Below, piece by piece: positions 1-5,100 of a DNA stretch of 6,159 nucleotides (position 1 is the first letter of the stretch; each line of letters starts with the position of its first letter). The stretch covers positions 1 through 6,159 of the forward strand of contig CAKSWL010000138.1 of NCBI GenBank assembly GCA_934511335.1. Reading direction: 5' to 3'. The DNA is from an uncultured Cloacibacillus sp. (GTDB taxonomy: Bacteria > Synergistota > Synergistia > Synergistales > Synergistaceae). Below the pieces are notes generated by a model that saw only the letters and a program-made list of their open reading frames with translations, was not told the DNA's origin and ran no database searches. Position numbers and translations under genes: made by a program.

Positions 1-1161
1 AAGATGCGCTCCGCGGGAACGGCGCACCTTACCGAGATCATGGACGACTATACGCTGCTGCCGGTCAACAACTACAAGTTCGGCCGTCATAAGGATATCG
101 ATAACATCAGCTCCGAATCTTACATAAAGCTTTTCACCCAGGGCATGGCCGACGGCTGCTGGTACGGCTGTTCGCTGGCCTGCGCGAAGGCGGTCGACCA
201 CTTCCCGCTCCAGACCGGACCGTGGAAGGGCAAAGAGGTCATCGTTGACGGACCGGAATACGAGACGGCGGCTGGGCTTGGCTCCAACCTCGGCATCTTC
301 GACCCGCTATGGACGATAGAGGCCAACTTCTACGCCGACCACTACGGACTGGACACCATTTCGCTGGGGACGGGCATGGCCTTCGTCTGTGAATGCTTTG
401 AGCTGGGGCTGATCAACAAGGAAAACACTCACGGGCTGGACCTCAACTTCGGCAACAAGCACGATATCATGGAGCTCCTCCACCGCATCGCGCACGGCAG
501 CGATGAATTCGCCGTCGCCTGCGGCAAGGGGATCGAAGTCGCGCGCGAATATTTTGCGGAACACTACGGCGCTGATATGGAAAAGATGATGAAGATCGGC
601 ATGGTCTGCCAGGGACTTGAAGCCTCGGAATACCGCTGCCAGGAGTCTATCGCCCAGTGGGGCGGCTACTTCCTCACGCTCAAGGGGCCGCAGCACGACG
701 AGGCGTGGCTCATCTTTATGGACATGGTGAACAAGCAGCTGCCGACATACGAAGATAAGGCCGAAGCACTCTTCTTCTTCCCGAATTTCCGCCTCTGGTT
801 CTCGCTGCAGGGTCTTTGCAAGCTGCCGTGGAACGATATCGAGCCCGCCGACAACGGCATGAAGTATAAGGGCATCGAAGCGGCGAGGGTCCCCGAGCAC
901 CTGCAGAATTATCTTGATATTTTCGAGGCGATCACCGGCAAACACTTAAGCCGCGAGGGAATGATCGAGCAGTCGGAGAAGGTCTATAACTTCGAGCGCA
1001 TCTTCAATCTGCGTATGGGCAAGGGGACGGCTAAGTTCCACGAAGCTCCTGACCGCGGCCTCGGCCCCGTGTGGGAAGACGAATGGAACGAGCGTCCCGA
1101 ATATTTTGATGAAAAGCTTAAGGAATTCGGCGTCGACATCGAAGGTCTTTCCGTAAAATAG
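1..1161 (+). CDS. Tungsten-type aldehyde:ferredoxin oxidoreductase, 5'-partial, stopped early by an in-frame amber codon
   Basis: The gene enters from the left edge, so the N-terminal pterin-binding domain is missing and 386 codons are visible before TAG. AOR enzymes oxidise aldehydes to carboxylic acids, or run related reductions, with a tungstopterin and a [4Fe-4S] cluster, passing electrons to ferredoxin in the cytoplasm. Counting Met at base 4 as residue 1, the sequence shows a cysteine cluster C52-x3-C56-x3-C60 and a later C272 in GLCKLPW, matching the four cluster ligands of the family. It also shows GPEYET followed by LGSNLGI (83-98), and a D-x-x-G-L-D pterin-contact motif (112-117). 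The second such motif reads SLQGLC, with Ser replacing the usual Asp. The CxxxC spacing and the tail resemble the BamB-like branch more than hyperthermophile AOR, but the substrate cannot be read from the sequence. The frame stays open and AOR-like beyond the TAG (next entry), so this may be a recent pseudogene, a sequencing error, or a read-through gene. Confidence 0.87.
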   Translation, partial: KMRSAGTAHLTEIMDDYTLLPVNNYKFGRHKDIDNISSESYIKLFTQGMADGCWYGCSLACAKAVDHFPLQTGPWKGKEVIVDGPEYETAAGLGSNLGIFDPLWTIEANFYADHYGLDTISLGTGMAFVCECFELGLINKENTHGLDLNFGNKHDIMELLHRIAHGSDEFAVACGKGIEVAREYFAEHYGADMEKMMKIGMVCQGLEASEYRCQESIAQWGGYFLTLKGPQHDEAWLIFMDMVNKQLPTYEDKAEALFFFPNFRLWFSLQGLCKLPWNDIEPADNGMKYKGIEAARVPEHLQNYLDIFEAITGKHLSREGMIEQSEKVYNFERIFNLRMGKGTAKFHEAPDRGLGPVWEDEWNERPEYFDEKLKEFGVDIEGLSVK

Positions 1162-1353
1162 AAGATCGACCTGTTGCAGAAAAACCGCCGCGGGCAGTGG
1201 CAGCAGCTCAAGATGGCGGTCTACAAGCGCCGCGGATGGAACAAAAACGGCATCCCGACGATGGCGACGGTGAAGCGCCTCGGCATAGACTACCCCGACG
1301 TGGTGGCGTTGCTGGAGAAACACCTGCGTCCAGAGGATGAATTTGAAAATTAA
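1162..1353 (+). pseudogene. Detached C-terminal tail of the same aldehyde:ferredoxin oxidoreductase
   Basis: Directly after the TAG at 1159-1161 the same reading frame continues for 63 sense codons to TAA at 1351-1353. It contains KIDLLQKNRRGQW, then YKRRGWNKNGIPT, then VKRLGIDYPDVVALLEKHL. The RGW-x3-GIPT block, followed by a Leu-Gly-Ile/Leu segment, is the usual end of AOR-family proteins, so this is the enzyme's own C-terminus and not a new gene. No ribosome binding site precedes the internal ATG in this stretch, so separate translation is unlikely. A single base change from AAG, GAG or CAG would create the TAG and restore one continuous frame of 1-1353. The low number of other lesions suggests the stop is recent, or that it is an assembly error or is decoded as sense. 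Confidence 0.85.
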
Positions 1354-1358
1354 TCGTT

Positions 1359-1365
1359 AAAGGAG
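1359..1365 (+). promoter_or_regulatory. Ribosome binding site of the ThiS/MoaD-like gene
   Basis: AAAGGAG lies 8 bases before the ATG at 1374 but only 2 bases before the ATG at 1368. The spacing therefore selects 1374 as the start of the sulfur carrier. The site begins 5 bases after the AOR TAA, which fits translation from a shared transcript. Confidence 0.75.
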
Positions 1366-1373
1366 AAATGCGC

Positions 1374-1571
1374 ATGATCACCGTCAACGGAGAAAAGTCG
1401 CCGTGGAGAGAGGGACTCACGGTACAGCAGCTTCTCGATGAGAAGAATTTTACCTTCAAGATGCTCGCCGTATGGGTAGACGACAACGTCGTCGACAAGA
1501 GCCGCTATTCAGATGCGAAAATCCACGACGGCGCTAATGTGCAGGTGATACACAACATCAGCGGCGGTTAA
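1374..1571 (+). CDS. ThiS/MoaD-family sulfur carrier protein
   Basis: This is a 65-residue ubiquitin-like protein starting MITVNGE and ending HNISGG. ThiS and MoaD proteins have this length and a C-terminal Gly-Gly that is adenylated by a ThiF/MoeB-type enzyme, converted to a thiocarboxylate, and used as sulfur donor for thiazole or for the dithiolene of molybdopterin/tungstopterin. The opening beta strand, the G-L-T-V-x2-L-L segment, the V-D-D-N-V-V strand and the D-G-A-N-V-x-V-I ending all follow the ThiS pattern. An ATG two codons upstream (1368) is too close to the Shine-Dalgarno sequence, so 1374 is preferred. No thiazole-synthesis gene is visible. The gene sits 20 bases behind an AOR and is probably cotranscribed with it, which makes a role in tungstopterin sulfur supply more likely than thiamine synthesis. 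That role is inferred from position; the family assignment is secure. Confidence 0.85.
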   Translation: MITVNGEKSPWREGLTVQQLLDEKNFTFKMLAVWVDDNVVDKSRYSDAKIHDGANVQVIHNISGG

Positions 1572-1598
1572 ATTTCGCGGCTGTAACGGCAGAAAGAC

Positions 1599-1631
1599 AA
1601 AATCGGCGGGGCATCCAGCCCCGTCGATTTT
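1599..1631. terminator. Bidirectional intrinsic terminator between convergent units
   Basis: The 14-base arms AAAATCGGCGGGGC (1599-1612) and GCCCCGTCGATTTT (1618-1631) pair with a single G-U wobble around the 5-base loop ATCCA. The arms carry A-runs on one side and T-runs on the other, so the hairpin has a U-tract in both directions. It lies 27 bases after the sulfur-carrier stop and 40 bases beyond the stop of the convergent CsoR gene, so it probably ends both transcripts. Confidence 0.85.
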
Positions 1632-1671
1632 ATGTCTGTGCGCAAAGGCTGAAGCGCCTCAACGGCCGCGG

Positions 1672-1947
1672 CTAAATCATGTTGGCGAAGCGTTCCACCG
1701 CTTTCGTAAAATTAGCGATCGTCTTGTCGGCATCGCCATTTTTTATGCCGTCTCTGACGCAATGATTGATATGCCCTTCGAGCACCACCTGTCCCACCTT
1801 GTGGAGCGCCGACTTGGCGGCGTTGATCAGCGCAAGCACATCTTCGCAGGGGACGTCTTCGTCCACCATCCGGTCGACCGCCTGAATCTGCCCGATGATT
1901 TTTTTCAGGCGGCGGTGTATTTTGTCAGAATCCATGCACTGTTTCAT
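1672..1947 (-). CDS. CsoR/RcnR-family metal-sensing transcriptional repressor
   Basis: This is a 91-residue all-helical protein of the CsoR/RcnR/FrmR family (DUF156). These proteins are tetrameric repressors that leave DNA on binding Cu(I), Ni(II)/Co(II), formaldehyde or sulfur species. With the start at 1947 the ligand positions are C34 in VPCEDVL, then H59 and C63 in EGHINHC, the Cys-His-Cys set of copper-type CsoR. The first helix has RRLKKIIGQIQAVDRM, a basic DNA-contact region typical of the family. RcnR-type nickel/cobalt sensors have His where C63 lies, so copper (or InrS-like nickel) is favoured. Residue C4 lies close to the N-terminal ligand position used by RcnR. The in-frame ATG at 1956 abuts the AAGGAG, while the ATG at 1947 has 9-base spacing, so 1947 is chosen. 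The gene ends with TAG. No metal exporter or chaperone lies next to it here, so its target is unknown. It has its own promoter. Confidence 0.9.
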   Translation of the reverse strand: MKQCMDSDKIHRRLKKIIGQIQAVDRMVDEDVPCEDVLALINAAKSALHKVGQVVLEGHINHCVRDGIKNGDADKTIANFTKAVERFANMI

Positions 1948-1956
1948 TACGAGCAT

Positions 1957-1962
1957 CTCCTT
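1957..1962 (-). promoter_or_regulatory. Ribosome binding site of the CsoR-family gene
   Basis: The minus strand reads AAGGAG here. It touches the ATG at 1956 directly, which is unusable spacing, and lies 9 bases before the ATG at 1947, which is normal spacing. It therefore fixes the start codon. Confidence 0.75.
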
Positions 1963-1984
1963 ATACGATCAAGGCTGTATACGC

Positions 1985-2013
1985 ATTATGAAATTCAGCG
2001 CCGCCGTTGTCAA
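1985..2013 (-). promoter_or_regulatory. Sigma-70 promoter of the CsoR-family gene
   Basis: On the minus strand a perfect -35 TTGACA (2008-2013) is followed by a 17-base spacer and a -10 CATAAT (1985-1990). This predicts transcription starting near 1978, with a leader of about 30 bases before the ATG at 1947. Two copies of CGTATA (1978-1983 and 1962-1967, minus-strand reading) lie at and just after the predicted start, and a related CGTATGC lies just before the -35. They could be operator elements for autoregulation, but they lack the G-tract of classical CsoR operators. Confidence 0.8.
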
Positions 2014-2111
2014 GCATACGGCCCGCCGCGGACGGCTTTGCACATGAGGCAACATCTCCGGCGCCGCCTTCGCCGCGGGCTTGATCTGCTAGAGCATCGC
2101 GGAGCCGCATT

Positions 2112-2133
2112 AAAAACGGCCGCTTGAGGCGTC
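2112..2133 (-). terminator. Weak candidate terminator after the hybrid kinase
   Basis: On the minus strand, 13 bases past the kinase stop, a short imperfect stem (GACGCC with GGCCGT, one bulged base, loop TCAAGC) is followed by TTTTT. The stem is short and bulged, so termination here is uncertain. No better hairpin with a T-tract was seen before the CsoR promoter. Confidence 0.3.
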
Positions 2134-2146
2134 TTTCAGCCCTGCT

Positions 2147-5100
2147 TCATCCGCCGCGTACGTCATCTGCCTTTTTATGCGCAGCGTCTTTTTCGTTTTC
2201 ACTGATCCACTTCGCCAGCGTGCGATAAAGCAGGTCAGGCTCTATCGGTTTTGCGAGATGGCAGTTCATGCCGGCCTCCGCCGACTTCCGGCGGTCTTCG
2301 TCGAAGGCGTTCGCCGTCATCGCGATGATCGGCACCCGTTTTGCGTCCGCGCGCGGCAGCGCCCTGATTTTTTTCGACGCCGAAAGCCCGTCCATCACCG
2401 GCATGCGGATGTCCATCAGCACTGCGTCAAAATGGCCCTCGGGGGAGTTTGCGAAGGTTTCGACGGCCAGCGCGCCATTAGCGGCGGGGACCGCCGCTAC
2501 TCCGGCCTTCGCCAGCAGTTTCCGCGCGATCTCGGTATTGAGCGGGTGGTCTTCCGCAAGCAATACGCGACGCCCCTTCAAAATCTTGGCGCTGTCCAGG
2601 GCCGCCTCTTCCGCCCTCTCCGCGGCGGGTTTTCCTTCTTCCGCGATATCCAGCTCCAAATGCAGCCGGATGTCAGTGCCTTTTTCCTTTTCGCTGTGTA
2701 CGGATATGCGGCCTCCCATTTTATCGACGATGCTCTTGGCTATCGCAAGGCCGAGCCCAGTCCCGACGCTTCCGGCGGCGTCCTCCTGCATGAAGGGCTC
2801 GAAGAGGTGCTTCTGGAACTCTTCGCTCATCCCGACGCCGTTGTCCCTGATGACGTAATCGCAGCAGATACGGCTGCCGCATACCACGAAATCGGACATA
2901 ATGCATTCCACTTTCCCGCCAGGAGGGGTAAATTTCACGGCGTTTGAGAGGAGATTGAGGAATATTTGGTCAAGGCGCACCTTGTCGACCCATAGGGGGA
3001 CGGCGGGCCTCTTGCTGTCAAAGACGAACTCGACGTTTTTGCGCCGGCACAGAGGCCGGATCATCGCCTCTATCGCGCCGGCGAACTCTTTATACTCGTA
3101 GCGCGAAGGGTAAAGCGTGAACTCGCCGCTTTCGATCTTCGCCATGTCGAGCACGTCGTTGATGAGGCCGAGCATGAAGCGGCTGGAGGAATTTATCTTG
3201 CCGATATAGTCGTCCGCCGCCTCCGGATCGCCGAGCGCGTCTTTCAGCAGCGCCGTCATGCCCGTTATCGCATTCATCGGAGTGCGCATCTCATGGCTCA
3301 TGCGCGCGAGGAATTCGCCTTTGGCGAGGCTGGCCTGCTCCGCGCGCTTGAGCGCCTCCTCTATTTTATCCTTGGCCCTCTTTTCGACCGCCACGACGTC
3401 GGTGATGTCCTGCCGCGTCATCAGGAGTATCCGGTTATCTTTATCTATGTAGGAGTACCGGACCGACTTGCGGCACAGCGCGCCGGAGGCGTCCCTGGTA
3501 TCGAAGAGGACCTGGAAGATATCCTGCCCCTCCAGCCGCGCCACGACGTTTGAGTATTCCATTTCGCGCAGCGCCCTTTCGCGATCCTCGGGAACAATGT
3601 GCCGCTCTGCGTAATCGGCGGTGCCTCTCCGGTAGTCCAGCCATTCGCAGGCAAGCCGGTCCCCGCTGGCCTCGGAGATGAAGAACGAATAGCGGTTGTG
3701 CTTTCCGTCGATACGGGCGACTGAATCGTAGTCCTGAGCGACGATCATCCTGAAGGTATCGGCAAGCTGTTTTCTGGTCGTGACGTCCCTTTCACAGAAA
3801 AAGGCGACGAGGTCCCCGCTGTCGGGATGCTTCCTGACGGTGATCTGCAGCTCCATCCACAGCAGGCTGCCTTCGCGGCTGAGGAAAGGCTGCTCGAAGA
3901 CAAGGCGGCCGTTGCCGCGCTCGAACTCTTTGGTCAGGCTGGCGTAATTGATTTTGTCCAGAAAATTCGCCCGCGACTCTTCGCTGACGAAGAAGGGGCG
4001 CATCTTCTCCACTACATCGGAAAAGGACATGCCGCTGTGAAAGGAGCCGCCCCCCTCATAGCTATGGACGAGCTCTTCCACGACGTCTTTGGTGATGTTG
4101 ACGCGCATCATCGAGGCATAGTCGCCGGAGACGTCTTTTAGCTCGTCCTCATAGCGCCGCGAGAGGAGCTGGTATTCCGCCTCCGCGCGCAGCTGCGCCT
4201 CTTTAAGCTCCGTGATGTCGTTATAGACGCTCTGGTAGATCTCGCTGCCGTCGGCGTCCCTTATCCGTTCCACAATGCCGCTGACCCAGAATATCACGCC
4301 GTCATGGCGGATGAAGCGCAGCTCGTAGGGGGTCGGGGTCCCTTTTTTCATCACATTTGCGAGCATCCTTGTATATTTCTCCCTGTCGTCGGGGTGGACG
4401 CGCGTGTAAACGGCCTTCTTTTCATCCTCTTCGCTGATGCCGTATATCTCGCGCCCGCGGCGGTTCACATAGTGATAGGGCCTGCCGCTGCACTCGGCTA
4501 CGGAATACTGCGTGATCCCGCAGGGCATCGTGTCGTAAAGCCTCTGCAGATATTCGGCCTGCCGCTTGAGCTTCTCCTCGGCCGCCTTCTGCGCGGAGAT
4601 GTCCGTATAACAGACGTAGGCCGTCTGACTGCCGTCCGGCTGGGGAATCGAGATGCCCGAGTGGTGTATCCACCGGTATTCGCGCGTCGCCTCGTTTCGC
4701 AGGCGGTAGGCGCACTCCAGGCGGCAGGCGCTGTCCCGGCGAAGGACGGCCTCATATGACTCCGCCATCTTTTCCTTCAGCGCCGGCACATCGTCGGGAT
4801 GGACGTTCTGAAAGATATCCGCGTCGATCTTACGTTTCATCTCTTCATTCGTAGTGCCCAGCATCTCGCTGATCGCCGAGTTGACGGCGATCAGGCGGAC
4901 CGTTTCGCCATCCAGCCGGTATACGCCGATCCCGGAGGGAATCGAATTTATAATATTTTCCAGCGAGGATTTTTCTTCCTCCAGCCGCCGGTGCAGCCGC
5001 TTTGAATCCGTGATGTCCGTCACATACTCGACGGAGGCGTCGCGCCCGTTCCATTTTATCAGCTTGCCCTTCACGGAATACCAGCGATCCTTCGACGCCA

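Noticed and set aside
307..945. Long minus-strand open frame (212 codons) opposite the AOR gene
   Set aside because: It is a shadow of the AOR coding strand, caused by GC-rich codons; no ribosome binding site or recognisable domain, while the plus strand is clearly AOR.
1159..1161. TAG as a pyrrolysine codon
   Set aside because: Not adopted as the main reading: pyrrolysine is mainly known from methylamine methyltransferases, no Pyl gene is visible, and TAG serves as a normal stop in the CsoR gene. It is kept as an alternative in the findings.
1368..1373. Upstream ATG of the sulfur carrier (MRM... start)
   Set aside because: It lies only 2 bases after the Shine-Dalgarno sequence; the ATG at 1374 has 8-base spacing and gives the usual ThiS N-terminus.
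1948..1956. Longer start for the CsoR-family gene at 1956
   Set aside because: The AAGGAG directly abuts this ATG, leaving no spacing; the ATG at 1947 has 9 bases.
1762..2127. Plus-strand open frame across the CsoR gene and its promoter
   Set aside because: It overlaps a clear CsoR gene and its near-consensus promoter in antisense; the sequence has no recognisable protein pattern.
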